64,000 bases of DNA from an uncultured Prevotellaceae bacterium (GCA_900316505.1 ONDH01000006.1:157547-221546); one strand, 5' to 3'; positions 35,935 to 45,562 are shown, counted from the stretch's first letter. Translations and numbers: made by a program. Notes: generated by a model not told the origin, from the sequence alone.

Positions 35935-36005
35935 TTGTGCTACCAGGATTCGAACCTGGAATGACAGAACCAAAACCTGTAGTGTTACCATTACACCATA
36001 GCACA
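35935..36005 (-). tRNA. tRNA-Gln (anticodon TTG)
   Basis: 71-nt cloverleaf on the minus strand: acceptor TGTGCTA / TAGCACA, D-arm with GGTGTAATGGTAAC, anticodon loop TTTTGGT, T-arm CCAGGTTCGAATCCTGG. Transcribed ahead of tRNA-Met from the promoter at 36090. Confidence 0.93.
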
Positions 36006-36089
36006 ATCCTCATTAAAGCGTCCGGACGGGAATAGCCTTGCGAGAGAGTTTTCCCTGACGAGTGGGCTGCCCTTTGCCGAATGCGAGTG

Positions 36090-36097
36090 CAAAGTTA
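36090..36097 (-). promoter_or_regulatory. Promoter box for tRNA-Gln/tRNA-Met
   Basis: TAACTTTG followed by CACTC on the minus strand, about 85 bases before tRNA-Gln. Confidence 0.6.
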
Positions 36098-36182
36098 TGG
36101 CTTTATTTTGGATTTCCCAAAAAGTTTTAAGGAAAAATGTGGAAAAGTTCCGATTTTGTTTGTGTTTTATGAGAAAATCCCA

Positions 36183-36190
36183 TACCTTTG
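36183..36190 (+). promoter_or_regulatory. Promoter box for psd-pssA operon
   Basis: TACCTTTG followed by CATT, 20 bases before the psd ATG. Confidence 0.75.
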
Positions 36191-36209
36191 CATTATAAAG
36201 ATAGTTGTC

Positions 36210-36917
36210 ATGGCGAAAGAGAAACCGCTTATACATAATAAACGCAGGAATAAAATCCGTCTTCATCATGAGGGAAAGCACACGCTGCTCTATACGGGTT
36301 GTCTTGGTGCATTCATCATTGGTTTGGCATGGCTTGCCAAAGATTCTCTTTTCTGGGGGTCGTACATCATCATCGCGATTGTGTTGGTGGTGTATGGCAT
36401 TTTGCTTAATTTCTTCCGTTGTCCAGTGCGTATGTTCAATGGACCGACGAATAGGTCGATTGTCGCACCAGCCGATGGGCATATTGTCGTGATTGAAGAG
36501 GTGGATGAGACAGAGTATTTCCATGACAAGCGATTGATGATTTCCATTTTCATGAGCCTGACGAATGTGCATGCAAATTGGATTCCATGTGATGGTACGG
36601 TGATTAAAGTGGCGCATCATGACGGCAATTATATGAAGGCATATCTTCCGAAGGCGAGCACGGAGAATGAGCGTTCGATGGTGGTTATTCGCACACCGCA
36701 TGGGATTGAGGTGATGGCTCGTCAAATTGCAGGTGCATTGGCTCGTCGCATTGTGACGTATCCGAAGGTGGGTGAGGAATGTTTCATTGATGATCATATG
36801 GGTTTCATCAAGTTTGGTAGCCGTGTGGACGTGTATTTGCCGATTGGTTCTGAGGTGTTGGTGAAGATGGGACAGCGCACGGTGGGCAATGAGACGTTGA
36901 TTGCTCGGCTGAAATAG
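36210..36917 (+). CDS. psd: Phosphatidylserine decarboxylase (short, archaetidylserine-type)
   Basis: Makes phosphatidylethanolamine from phosphatidylserine at the inner membrane. 235 residues, the short class. Two hydrophobic segments (about 25-60) anchor it, '[14 protein letters not shown]' and '[15 protein letters not shown]' carry the catalytic Asp and His, and '[14 protein letters not shown]' contains the Gly-Ser autocleavage site that creates the pyruvoyl cofactor. The ATG at 36210 is downstream of the promoter; a longer frame from 36081 is upstream of it. Followed 28 bases later by pssA, the enzyme making its substrate. Confidence 0.92.
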   Translation: MAKEKPLIHNKRRNKIRLHHEGKHTLLYTGCLGAFIIGLAWLAKDSLFWGSYIIIAIVLVVYGILLNFFRCPVRMFNGPTNRSIVAPADGHIVVIEEVDETEYFHDKRLMISIFMSLTNVHANWIPCDGTVIKVAHHDGNYMKAYLPKASTENERSMVVIRTPHGIEVMARQIAGALARRIVTYPKVGEECFIDDHMGFIKFGSRVDVYLPIGSEVLVKMGQRTVGNETLIARLK

Positions 36918-36945
36918 ACCGCAATCCATTTATTCGTAAAGAGAG

Positions 36946-37689
36946 ATGAAAAAGCATATACCAAATATCATTACCTGTTGCAATCTTGTTTGTGGATGCA
37001 TTGCAACGTATTGTGCATTCCATCATGGCTACCAAGTGGCTTTCCTTTTCATCCTGCTGGGTGCTTTTTTTGATTTCTTCGATGGCAGGATTGCACGTGC
37101 CCTTGGCGTGAGTGGCAAGTTGGGATTGGAACTTGATTCTTTGGCTGATTGTGTGACTTTTGGCATGGCACCATCGGCAATGATCTTTACATTGTTCAAC
37201 CATGTGGCATATCCATCGTTCATGGCTAGTGAATTCGTTTTTCGTGTGATGCCTTTCACGGCATTCTTGATGGCTGCGTTTTCAGCCTTGCGTTTGGCGA
37301 AGTTCAACATTGACGAGCGTCAGCATACAGAATTCATCGGTATGCCTACTCCTGCAAATGCAATCTTTTGGGGTGCTTTGATTTCGAGTTGTGAGGCTTG
37401 GTTGACAAGCCCCCGATTCAATGCGTTGTTTCTTTTCTTGTTCATGGTGTTGTTCTGCTGGTTGCTGGTGTGTGAAGTGCCCATGTTTGCGTTTAAGGGA
37501 AAACTGACATGGTCGGGGGATAAAATGAAAATTATCTTTCTTGTGCTGACCTGTTTGTCGTTGTCTTTAGGGTGCTTTGTGTGTGACGAAGGGTACTGGA
37601 TTGGCATCTGTCGTGGTGCAGCTGCCAGTATCGGACTTTATGTCTTGATGTCAATCGTGGCATCATTTTTGCCACGAGATGAGGAGTGA
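36946..37689 (+). CDS. pssA: CDP-diacylglycerol-serine O-phosphatidyltransferase
   Basis: Integral membrane enzyme, 247 residues, joining CDP-diacylglycerol and serine to phosphatidylserine. The CDP-alcohol phosphotransferase motif is complete: 'DFFDGRIARALGVSGKLGLELDSLAD' (D-x2-DG-x2-AR-x8-G-x3-D-x3-D) near residues 41-67. About six to seven transmembrane helices are visible. It is in an operon with psd upstream, completing the phosphatidylethanolamine branch. Confidence 0.93.
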   Translation: MKKHIPNIITCCNLVCGCIATYCAFHHGYQVAFLFILLGAFFDFFDGRIARALGVSGKLGLELDSLADCVTFGMAPSAMIFTLFNHVAYPSFMASEFVFRVMPFTAFLMAAFSALRLAKFNIDERQHTEFIGMPTPANAIFWGALISSCEAWLTSPRFNALFLFLFMVLFCWLLVCEVPMFAFKGKLTWSGDKMKIIFLVLTCLSLSLGCFVCDEGYWIGICRGAAASIGLYVLMSIVASFLPRDEE

Positions 37690-37723
37690 GGGAGAACGTA
37701 CTCCTTTGTCCTAAAACGACTGC

Positions 37724-38035
37724 ATGAATATGTCAGCATTCTTAACAGCCTTATTTATCATTGTTTTCTTTGTATTAGCTATCATCCTGCTGGGTTTGTA
37801 TCTGATGAGCAAGATGGTTGGTGGCTTCGGTAATCTGCGTGCAATTTATCGTCTTTTCACAGGAAAGGGGAAACAAGGGGCACGGCAACAATCTGCCAAA
37901 TCGTCATCATCGGGCAGCTCCTCGCGTACATATAATAATCACAGTAAAACGGACACAAAGAATGCCCAAACATCAGGAAAAATGTTTGGGCAGAATGAAG
38001 GTACGTATGTGGAGTTTGAGGAAGTGAACGACTGA
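37724..38035 (+). CDS. DUF4834 family small membrane protein
   Basis: 103-residue protein with one N-terminal transmembrane helix (residues 5-30), a short cytoplasmic linker, then a low-complexity serine/asparagine stretch and the acidic end 'GTYVEFEEVND', typical of DUF4834. An alternative ATG is two codons in. It sits 34 bases after pssA and directly abuts the CotH gene. Its regular presence in the psd-pssA neighbourhood of Bacteroidales hints at membrane-related work, but no function is known. Confidence 0.82.
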   Translation: MNMSAFLTALFIIVFFVLAIILLGLYLMSKMVGGFGNLRAIYRLFTGKGKQGARQQSAKSSSSGSSSRTYNNHSKTDTKNAQTSGKMFGQNEGTYVEFEEVND

Positions 38036-39874
38036 ATGGCAATAGCAATGAATCGAGTGGATATCTCACCAGTCCTTGCGCCATTATATAAGGGCAGGAC
38101 TTTCGTCAGATGCATACAAGCATGTGTTATTCTGTTGTTTGTGCTTCCCACATGCTTGTGGGGGCAGATACCGTTTACGCATTTGCTTGGTGACAACTTG
38201 CGCGACTGGAGCCAAGAAACCAGTATCACTATTCCACAGCCTGACTTCGCCACCATCAATCTGTGCGATGTTGCCCAGATGCCTTTACTTGAAACTGACA
38301 GTCTCATTACTTGGGCTGAGGTGTATGATGGACATGGCAACTACTTCAAGAAGCGTGCTCTACTGACGGTGCAGGGTAACTCTTCTCGATCGTTTCCCAA
38401 GAAAAATTACAAGATTCTGTTCTACAATGAGGAGGGGAAGGGTAAAACTGACCTCTCTTTGGGTGACTGGATCACCCAAAGCACATTTCATCTAAAAGCC
38501 TATTATAATGATTATTTTCGTGGAGTGGCAGTTGTCGGCTACCAACTCTATGATGAGATTGCCCTTGACAGAGGCAGGATGTGGCAACGGGCTGGCTTGC
38601 CCAATCCCGACCCCAAGGCTCGTTGCTATCCTGATGGTTTCCCGTGCGCTATTTATGTCAATGGTGACTTCTACGGCATTTATGCATGGCAACTGAAAAA
38701 GGATCAGAAGAACATGAACCAGAAGAAAGAAACGGCAACCCACATACACCTTGATGGCATCATCGACACTGGCACTTTTTGGAATACAAAGATAGACTGG
38801 TCACGTTTCGAAGTGCGCAATCCTCGGGGGCTTTATTCAATGGATGGTTCCCTCTACGATGGTGATTATCCTACGGAATTGATAGACGAGACCTCTCCAT
38901 TTTACAACCTGCCCAGCGATGATGTTGTCATGCGTCAAGACAAACAACGTACGGCTCAAGTGAAGCACTGTATTGAGACATTTTCCTATAGATGTAGGCA
39001 GATGGGACAACTCTGGCGGTCAGATTCCGACAAGGAGGTTTTGCGTGATACGCTGGCGGTGTGGGTGGACATACCGAGCCTGATTGATTACTACTGTTTT
39101 CACTTTGTGGTGGACAACTGCGATGGCTTTTGGAAGAACTGGCAGTGGTTCACATACGATGGTGTTAAGTGGTTTGTGGCACCCTACGATCTTGATTTCA
39201 CCTTTGGCAACGACTACACAGGCTATGTGTCTTTCCCTGCTGAATGGAACTATGCTGGTTTTACGTATAAGAACATTCCTATGTTAATGGATTCCGATAT
39301 TTCTACCTACTATTGGGAGGATGTGAAACAACGCTATGCTGACTTGCGCACCAAGGGCATCATTAGTCCCGCTCACATCAAGGATTTGGTTGCTGAATGG
39401 CAAAATCGTGTGGGAGCAGACAACTATGCGAAGGAATGGGAGATGTGGTCAGACAGCCGTTGTATTCGTCAAACCGTGTGTGCCGCCAACTGGTCAACCT
39501 CTGATGACTGGACAGACTTCGATTCTCTGCCAGTTTATGACCCTTCGGTCACATATCACGAGGGTGACAAGTGTACCATGGCTCGCCGTATTTGGACGGC
39601 TACAGGCACAACAACAGGTGTGAAGCCATACAGAGATATTGGCTACACTGATAGTTATTCCCGAGTGTGTGACTGGATTGACCGCCGTATCGAACTGATG
39701 GATGACTTCCTTGAATATTCAGAGAGCGATGCCATTGTGGACGAGGAAGCGTTGGTGCATGCTACAGTTGTGGAACGCTATAACATGAACGGACAACGTG
39801 TCTTCATGCCGCAACGAGGGGTGAACATCCTACGTATGAGTGACGGAACTGTCCGTAAAGTTCTCGTAAAGTGA
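38036..39874 (+). CDS. Secreted CotH-kinase-family protein with C-terminal sorting-like tail
   Basis: 612-residue exported protein. A signal sequence with a delayed hydrophobic core (residues 26-43, ending 'LWGQ') precedes a CotH-like kinase domain: 'ALLTVQGNSSRSFPKKNYKI', 'YCFHFVVDNCDGFWKNWQWF' and 'WFVAPYDLDFTFGND' with the DLD acidic pair. The C-terminus 'VVERYNMNGQRVFMPQRGVNIL' is the short Prevotella-type sorting tail associated with type IX-like export. CotH proteins phosphorylate proteins in spores; the substrate in Bacteroidota is unknown. The start immediately follows the DUF4834 stop. Confidence 0.82.
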   Translation: MAIAMNRVDISPVLAPLYKGRTFVRCIQACVILLFVLPTCLWGQIPFTHLLGDNLRDWSQETSITIPQPDFATINLCDVAQMPLLETDSLITWAEVYDGHGNYFKKRALLTVQGNSSRSFPKKNYKILFYNEEGKGKTDLSLGDWITQSTFHLKAYYNDYFRGVAVVGYQLYDEIALDRGRMWQRAGLPNPDPKARCYPDGFPCAIYVNGDFYGIYAWQLKKDQKNMNQKKETATHIHLDGIIDTGTFWNTKIDWSRFEVRNPRGLYSMDGSLYDGDYPTELIDETSPFYNLPSDDVVMRQDKQRTAQVKHCIETFSYRCRQMGQLWRSDSDKEVLRDTLAVWVDIPSLIDYYCFHFVVDNCDGFWKNWQWFTYDGVKWFVAPYDLDFTFGNDYTGYVSFPAEWNYAGFTYKNIPMLMDSDISTYYWEDVKQRYADLRTKGIISPAHIKDLVAEWQNRVGADNYAKEWEMWSDSRCIRQTVCAANWSTSDDWTDFDSLPVYDPSVTYHEGDKCTMARRIWTATGTTTGVKPYRDIGYTDSYSRVCDWIDRRIELMDDFLEYSESDAIVDEEALVHATVVERYNMNGQRVFMPQRGVNILRMSDGTVRKVLVK

Positions 39875-39884
39875 AGGAATAAAG

Positions 39885-39914
39885 AAAGGGAGAGGTTGCT
39901 TCTCCCTTTTTGGT
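39885..39914. terminator. Terminator between CotH gene and proA
   Basis: AAAGGGAGA / TCTCCCTTT 9-bp stem, 7-base loop and T tail on the + strand; lies between convergent genes. Confidence 0.8.
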
Positions 39915-41161
39915 TATTTAGGTCTTACTTGACCATCTCCTTCAATCAGCCATTTGTACGTGCAAATTTCCTCCAATGCCATAGGGCCACGAGCGTGGAG
40001 TTTCTGGGTGGAGATGCCAATTTCTGCTCCAAGTCCGAATTGTGCACCATCTGTGAAAGAGGTGGGCACGTTGTGATAGACACAGGCGGCATCCACTTGT
40101 GCCATGAACTGGTCGGCTGTGGCACGATTCTCCGTGATGATGCACTCTGAGTGTCCAGAACCGAAACGACGAATGTGGCGAATGGCTTCTTCTGCTGATG
40201 CCACCGTCTTGATAGCCATTGTGTATGCCTGGAACTCTGTGCCATAACTCTCTTCTGTTGAAGGTTTGAGCAGTTCGGCAGGGTAGTTGCCTTGCAACAT
40301 AGCCAGTGCTGGCTCATCTGCATAGATGAGCACATTGCTTGCCTTCAAAGGTTCACAGATGGCAGGGAGGTCAGCCAAACGGTCAGCATGAACCAAAGTG
40401 CAGTCAAGGGCGTTGCACACACTCACACGACGAGTCTTTGCATTGTTGATGATGCGGGCACCTTTCTCTGTGTCGCCATCCTTGTCGAAATAGGCATGAC
40501 ACACACCTGCCCCCGTTTCAATGACGGGAACTGAAGCTTCCTGGCGTACAAAGTCGATGAGACGTTTGCTGCCACGTGGAATCACTAAATCCACATACCC
40601 GTTCGCATGCAGCAAGGCACCTGTTGCCTCATGTGTGGCAGGCAAGAGCGTGATAGAATTCTCATTAATCCCATATTCTTTCAGCACTTCCTTGATGAGG
40701 CTTACAATGGCACGGTTGCTGTCATCGGCATCCTTACCGCCTTTTAGAATGCAGGCACTTCCAGCTTTCAAACAGAGTGAGAATACATCGAATGTCACGT
40801 TTGGGCGTGCTTCATACACGATACCAATCACTCCGAAAGGAACGCTGACACGTTTAAGGTCAAGTCCATTAGGCAGGGTTGTGTGTTTAAGCACCTTGCC
40901 GAGAGGGGAGGGGAGTGTTGCTACATTACGTGTGTCTCCCGCGATGCCTTCTATGCGCTCCTTCGTTAGTTTCAGACGGTCATACATGGGGTTGGATGGA
41001 TCCATTCGACTGAGATCCTTGGCATTAGCTGCCAAGATGGATTCTGTTTCTTGAATGGCCTTATCAGCTACTGCGAGCAACACCTTGTTGATGGTGTCAT
41101 TATTGAGAAGTGCAAGGTCAATACTTGCATCTCTCGAGGCTTGAAAAATTTCTTCTAACAT
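39914..41161 (-). CDS. proA: Glutamate-5-semialdehyde dehydrogenase
   Basis: NADPH-dependent reduction of glutamyl-5-phosphate to glutamate semialdehyde (in equilibrium with pyrroline-5-carboxylate) in proline synthesis. 415 residues. '[24 protein letters not shown]' and '[11 protein letters not shown]' are cofactor-binding blocks; the catalytic cysteine is in '[11 protein letters not shown]'. '[13 protein letters not shown]' and '[19 protein letters not shown]' are ProA-specific. Its ATG overlaps the proB stop (ATGTTAG), so the two are co-translated. Confidence 0.95.
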   Translation of the reverse strand: MLEEIFQASRDASIDLALLNNDTINKVLLAVADKAIQETESILAANAKDLSRMDPSNPMYDRLKLTKERIEGIAGDTRNVATLPSPLGKVLKHTTLPNGLDLKRVSVPFGVIGIVYEARPNVTFDVFSLCLKAGSACILKGGKDADDSNRAIVSLIKEVLKEYGINENSITLLPATHEATGALLHANGYVDLVIPRGSKRLIDFVRQEASVPVIETGAGVCHAYFDKDGDTEKGARIINNAKTRRVSVCNALDCTLVHADRLADLPAICEPLKASNVLIYADEPALAMLQGNYPAELLKPSTEESYGTEFQAYTMAIKTVASAEEAIRHIRRFGSGHSECIITENRATADQFMAQVDAACVYHNVPTSFTDGAQFGLGAEIGISTQKLHARGPMALEEICTYKWLIEGDGQVRPK

Positions 41162-41919
41162 ATAAATTCAGTGCAAGGGGTGTTCTCCCTGTCGTTCATA
41201 AGTTTAATCAGTATGTCGTCTCTCTTTCCGTTAGCGATGATGACGCTAATGCCGGCTGAAGCTGTCTGTATTGCTACATTAGACTTGCTCTGCATACCTC
41301 CACGTCCGGCACTCGACTTCTTCTCCTGAATGAATTCGTCCAATCTCTTGCCTGGTTCGATAGTGCGGATGAGCTGGGATGCGGGATTGGAAGGATCACC
41401 AGTATAAATGCCGTCAATGTTGCTCAAAATGATAAGCATCTGTGACTGAGTCATCCGTGCGATGAGGCCCGAAAGTTCATCGTTGTCGGTAAACATCAGT
41501 TCTGTGACAGACACAGTGTCGTTTTCATTCACAATAGGAAGGACATCATTCTCCAACATCACTTTCATACAGTTCTCCTGATTCCTCCGGTGCTCCGTGT
41601 CTGAGAAATTCTCTTTGGTGGTCAGCACCTGTCCCACAGCAATGCCGTATTCCTTGAACAATTCGAAATAGCGGTTAATCAGTTTCGCTTGACCCACAGC
41701 AGAAAAGAGTTGTCGTTGGTCAACAGAGTCGAGATCGTGCTGTATGTGTTTCAATTCACTCCTACCGCTTGCCACAGCACCAGAAGACACAAGAATCACC
41801 TCATGACCTTGGTTGCGCAGGTTGGCAATCTGGTCAACTAATGCTGACATCCTTGTCACGTCTAGCGAACCGTCCTGACGTGTCAGTACATTGCTACCGA
41901 TTTTAATTGTAATTCTCAT
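41155..41919 (-). CDS. proB: Glutamate 5-kinase, short form without PUA domain
   Basis: First enzyme of proline synthesis. 254 residues: the amino-acid kinase domain only, as '[16 protein letters not shown]', '[12 protein letters not shown]', 'VNENDTVSV' and '[12 protein letters not shown]' show, without the C-terminal PUA domain of the E. coli enzyme. This short form is usual in many Bacteroidota. It starts 19 bases after the glycyl radical activase stop, so activase-proB-proA look like one transcript from the box at 42873. Confidence 0.93.
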   Translation of the reverse strand: MRITIKIGSNVLTRQDGSLDVTRMSALVDQIANLRNQGHEVILVSSGAVASGRSELKHIQHDLDSVDQRQLFSAVGQAKLINRYFELFKEYGIAVGQVLTTKENFSDTEHRRNQENCMKVMLENDVLPIVNENDTVSVTELMFTDNDELSGLIARMTQSQMLIILSNIDGIYTGDPSNPASQLIRTIEPGKRLDEFIQEKKSSAGRGGMQSKSNVAIQTASAGISVIIANGKRDDILIKLMNDRENTPCTEFIC

Positions 41920-41938
41920 TTTATATTGTTGTGTTATT

Positions 41939-42844
41939 TTATCCTCCGATCTTGGCGTTCAGCCCATGCTCTTGCAGTATGTGCACAACATATTGCTGCA
42001 CATCTTCTGACGGTGTGCTCATTCGGAAACCCTCGGGATTGTACGTCGTTCCTATCCGAGCGTGTTTACCTTTTCCCACATCATGATACACCAACAAGTT
42101 CACCATTTCGGGCTTCATGGGCAGTGCTGCTAGAAACTGTGCCGTGGCTCTTATGTTCTCTTCGTCCGCATTCACTCCCTCAATTAGAGGAATACGAATC
42201 CAAAACGGAAGTTCCATCTCGCTCACCATACTGATGTTAGCCAGTATCTGACTGTTTGGCACACCCGTGTATTGGCGATGCTTTTCGCTATCCATCATCT
42301 TTAAGTCCACAAGCATCAGCTCACATCGTTCCGCCACCCTCCTTACGTTTTTGGGAGAGGCATGCAGCGTCGTGTCCACCGTTCTGTGTATATTCCTCTT
42401 ACCTAACTCATCTAGAACTTCACACAGATAGTCCGTGTGCATCAGTGGCTCACCTCCACACATTGTCACACCCCCACCGCTCTCTTCCATCACTTGCCGT
42501 TCTTTTTCCACCTCTTTCATCAAATCTTCCATCTTCCATTCCTTTCCAGCCATCTCCAGTGCCAACGTCGGGCATTCGTCTGTGCATCTTCCACAGATAG
42601 TACAATGACCTAAATCCTTGATGCCATCAACTGTCATAACCAAGTTACTTTGCGGGCATACTTCCACGCAGTTCTGGCATCCGATACATTTCTTCTTCGT
42701 GTACATTTTCACCGGTCTTTCCTCGATTCCCTCAGGGTTATGACACCATACACATCTTAATGGACACCCCTTCATGAAGATGGTGGTTCTGATGCCAGGC
42801 CCATCGTTGATGGCGAACCGCTTGATGTCGAAGATGAGTGCCAT
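41939..42844 (-). CDS. Glycyl radical enzyme activating protein (radical SAM)
   Basis: 301-residue activase that uses S-adenosylmethionine and a 4Fe-4S cluster to make the glycyl radical on its partner. 'CPLRCVWCHNPEG' (CxxxCxxC) is the radical SAM site; 'CIGCQNCVEVCP' and 'CTICGRCTDECP' bind two auxiliary 4Fe-4S clusters, the form used by dehydratase-type glycyl radical enzymes. 'GGGVTMCGGEPLMH' is the GGE block. The dehydratase gene is immediately upstream on the same strand. Unexpectedly the activase shares its transcript with proB-proA. Confidence 0.92.
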   Translation of the reverse strand: MALIFDIKRFAINDGPGIRTTIFMKGCPLRCVWCHNPEGIEERPVKMYTKKKCIGCQNCVEVCPQSNLVMTVDGIKDLGHCTICGRCTDECPTLALEMAGKEWKMEDLMKEVEKERQVMEESGGGVTMCGGEPLMHTDYLCEVLDELGKRNIHRTVDTTLHASPKNVRRVAERCELMLVDLKMMDSEKHRQYTGVPNSQILANISMVSEMELPFWIRIPLIEGVNADEENIRATAQFLAALPMKPEMVNLLVYHDVGKGKHARIGTTYNPEGFRMSTPSEDVQQYVVHILQEHGLNAKIGG

Positions 42845-42872
42845 GAAATCACTTGTGAATGTAATTCAGCTG

Positions 42873-42880
42873 CAAAATTA
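42873..42880 (-). promoter_or_regulatory. Promoter box for activase-proB-proA
   Basis: TAATTTTG followed by CAGC on the minus strand, 29 bases before the activase ATG and downstream of the dehydratase stop. Confidence 0.65.
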
Positions 42881-42920
42881 CTCCATCTTTCGGAAAGCGC
42901 CAAATATTTTTGTTTTTAAT

Positions 42921-45341
42921 TTAAAACTCCGCATTTTCAGTTCTTGCGATAATCTCATTTTGCAGCTGTTCCGTCATATCGTTGAAATAGTCGGAGTAGC
43001 CTGCCACTCGGACAAGCAGGTCTTTGTATTCCTCGGGTTGCTTTTGGGCATCGAGTAGGGTTTGGGTGTCCACTATATTGAACTGAATGTGGTGACCTCC
43101 CATATTGAAATAGGTACGAATGAGAGAAACAAGTTTGCGAAGGTCTTCATCGCGTTTTAGTAGTGCGGGCACAAAGCGTACATTGAGCAGGGTGCCGCCA
43201 GATTTCGTTTGGTCGAGTTTTCCCAGTGACTTAATGACAGCAGTGGGGCCGTGAGTGTCGGCACCATGTGCAGGTGAAGTTCCGTCGCTGATGGCAAAAT
43301 GGGCTAAACGACCATTTACGGAGGCACCACACACCGAGCCGAAATAGTTGTGGCATGTGGTAGAGAGCATATTGAGTTGCGTCTTGCCACCCCGGGTGTT
43401 GGGGTGTCCTTCAATAGCTTCGACGAGGTCATCATAAACCTTAACGGCAATAGAGTCGGCATACTCGTCATCGTTACCGAAGAATGGGGTGCGGTTCAGA
43501 ATGAACTGTCTCATCTTTTCGAGCTGACAGTTGACAGTTGACAGTTGACAGTTGTCTTCTCTGCCCCAGTTGCAGCCAACAGCCTTAAGTAGTTCATCCA
43601 TTGTGAACTTCTTGTCCTCGAAAACGTGTTTCTTGAGGGTGGAAAGGCTGTCTGTGATGGTGCCAAGACCAGTGCATTGTATATAAGTGGTATTATATCG
43701 TGCACCACCACTGTAGTAGTCACGCCCACGCGTGATGCAGTCATCGATGAAAAGGGAAAGGAACGTGGCAGGGGCATAAAGCGAGAACATACGCTCGATG
43801 TAGTTATTCACCGCAAGTTTCATATTGACGAAGTAAACCATCTGCTGGTGATACGCGTCGTAGAGTTGTTCGTAAGTGGTGAATGTGCGTGGATCTCCTG
43901 TCTTCAAACCGAGTTTCTTTCCCGTCATGGGGTCGATTCCATTGTTTAACGTGATTTCCAGAATCTTTGGTGTATTGAGATACCCCGTAAGGATGTACGC
44001 CTCCTTACCGAATGCTCCCACCTCGATACAGCCAGAACAACCGCCTTCGTTGGCGTCCTCTTGAGTTTTTCCTTGACGTACGAGCTCCTTTGTGTAGACA
44101 TCAGGGTTGAAGACTGATGGGTAGCCATGGCCTTGTCGGATGACTTTGGCGCCTGCCATCACAAACTCGTCAGGTGTGACCCTCGACACGTGGATGCTTA
44201 AACCTGGTTGCAACTCATGCAGCTCCTCTTGAACTTCCAAAATGATGTATGAGAGTTCGTTTACGGCATTATTGCCGTTTTTGTCGATGCCTCCGATGTT
44301 GATGTTTGTGAAATCGTTGTAGGTACCTGATTCCAGTGCCGTTATACCTACCTTTGGAGGGGCTGGTTGGTTGTTGAACTTAATCCAGAAGCACGAAATC
44401 AATTCTTTGGCTTTCTCGCGCGTCATCGTACCGTCCGCAATTCCTTTCTGATAGAACGGAAAGAGATGCTGGTCTATATGCCCAGGGTTCATGCAGTCCC
44501 AACCATTCAGTTCGGTTACAGTGCCGAGGTGGACAAACCAATACATCTGGATGGCCTCCTGCATATCTCTGGGCGCATGGGCTGGTACCCAACGGCAGAC
44601 GTTGGCTATCTTCACCAGCTCGGCCTTGCGTTGTGGGTTGCTTTCTTCTGCTGCCATCTTCTCGGCGAGGTCGGCATGACGTTCTGCAAAAAGAATGGCA
44701 GCATCGCAACTGATGTCCATCGCTTGCAGCTCCTGCTGTTTGTCGGTGGCTTCGGGGTCATTGATGAAGTCAAGCTCGTTGAGGGTTTGGGCAATGAGAG
44801 CTTTACAATCAAGTAAACCTCGCTGATACATTTTCCCGTCCATTGCGGTGTGACCACCTGCACGTTGTTCCATAAATTCTGTGAAGACACCGGCATGATA
44901 AGCCTCCTCCCACTCCTTGCTTACGTGGCTGAAGATGCGTTCGCGCTGGGTGCGCCCTTCCCAATAGGGAATCACCTCGCGAGCATAGGTGTCGATGTCT
45001 TCCTGCGAGATGTGATAGGGCTGTAACTCACGTGTGTTCAGCGTATGTAGGTCTTCCACTGAGTGGCATGTCAGTTCAGGGAAGGTCGGCACAGCTTTGG
45101 GTACAGGGCCACGTTCTCCGACAATCAGTTCGTCCTTTCCAATATAAATGGTCTTCTTCTTGCAAATCTCGTAGAAGTTTTTGGCTCGGAGAATGCAGTT
45201 TGGCATTTTGCCATAGTTCTCCTTATAGAAGGCTGTTTCAATGAGCGCCCGTTCAATCGTGAGAGTCGTTGGTGTATCAATGCTCTGCCGATGCAAGCGC
45301 TTCACGCGGTCGTTCATGCCGCCTTCGTTCTTTGGATTCAT
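42921..45341 (-). CDS. hypD: Glycyl radical enzyme, trans-4-hydroxy-L-proline dehydratase type (HypD)
   Basis: 806-residue glycyl radical enzyme. The thiyl cysteine is in 'GGCSGCIEVGAFGKEAYILTGY' and the radical glycine in 'LVRVAGYSDYFND' near the C-terminus. Long stretches such as 'HISIER'-like start, 'FTEFMEQRAGGHT', 'IKFNNQPAPPKVGIT' and 'PKILEITLNNG' follow the clostridial hydroxyproline dehydratase pattern as I recall it rather than PFL or diol dehydratase. The product would be pyrroline-5-carboxylate. Near residues 595-607 it contains about 12 extra residues encoded by a heptamer repeat. The enzyme is oxygen-sensitive, fitting an anaerobe. Own promoter at 45379. Confidence 0.87.
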   Translation of the reverse strand: MNPKNEGGMNDRVKRLHRQSIDTPTTLTIERALIETAFYKENYGKMPNCILRAKNFYEICKKKTIYIGKDELIVGERGPVPKAVPTFPELTCHSVEDLHTLNTRELQPYHISQEDIDTYAREVIPYWEGRTQRERIFSHVSKEWEEAYHAGVFTEFMEQRAGGHTAMDGKMYQRGLLDCKALIAQTLNELDFINDPEATDKQQELQAMDISCDAAILFAERHADLAEKMAAEESNPQRKAELVKIANVCRWVPAHAPRDMQEAIQMYWFVHLGTVTELNGWDCMNPGHIDQHLFPFYQKGIADGTMTREKAKELISCFWIKFNNQPAPPKVGITALESGTYNDFTNINIGGIDKNGNNAVNELSYIILEVQEELHELQPGLSIHVSRVTPDEFVMAGAKVIRQGHGYPSVFNPDVYTKELVRQGKTQEDANEGGCSGCIEVGAFGKEAYILTGYLNTPKILEITLNNGIDPMTGKKLGLKTGDPRTFTTYEQLYDAYHQQMVYFVNMKLAVNNYIERMFSLYAPATFLSLFIDDCITRGRDYYSGGARYNTTYIQCTGLGTITDSLSTLKKHVFEDKKFTMDELLKAVGCNWGREDNCQLSTVNCQLEKMRQFILNRTPFFGNDDEYADSIAVKVYDDLVEAIEGHPNTRGGKTQLNMLSTTCHNYFGSVCGASVNGRLAHFAISDGTSPAHGADTHGPTAVIKSLGKLDQTKSGGTLLNVRFVPALLKRDEDLRKLVSLIRTYFNMGGHHIQFNIVDTQTLLDAQKQPEEYKDLLVRVAGYSDYFNDMTEQLQNEIIARTENAEF
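43525..43554 (-). repeat. Heptamer tandem repeat inside hypD
   Basis: Four copies of TGACAGT on the + strand (coding strand ACTGTCA, rotated TCAACTG) lying in frame and encoding the NCQLSTVNCQL insertion. Confidence 0.9.
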
Positions 45342-45378
45342 AGTTAGTTAGAAATTATAGCGTTGTAAAATGGAAATG

Positions 45379-45386
45379 CAAAGTTA
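45379..45386 (-). promoter_or_regulatory. Promoter box for hypD
   Basis: TAACTTTG followed by CATTTCC on the minus strand, 38 bases before the start codon. Confidence 0.65.
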
Positions 45387-45562
45387 GTCAAAAGGGTGCA
45401 TTCCACCAAAAAAAGCCACACTTTTCTTCTTTTACCGTTGCTTCATTCGCTTGAAACTGGCACATTTCATGGTTCCCCTGTAAATGCTTATGCTCTTGAC
45501 AGCCAGAAACCATTGGCAGGATGAGGAGACATGAATAATATCCACTGCAGGAAACAAGTTTT

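Noticed and set aside
35991..36929. 312-codon minus-strand frame over psd
   Set aside because: His/Asn-rich shadow that also runs into tRNA-Gln; psd is certain on the other strand.
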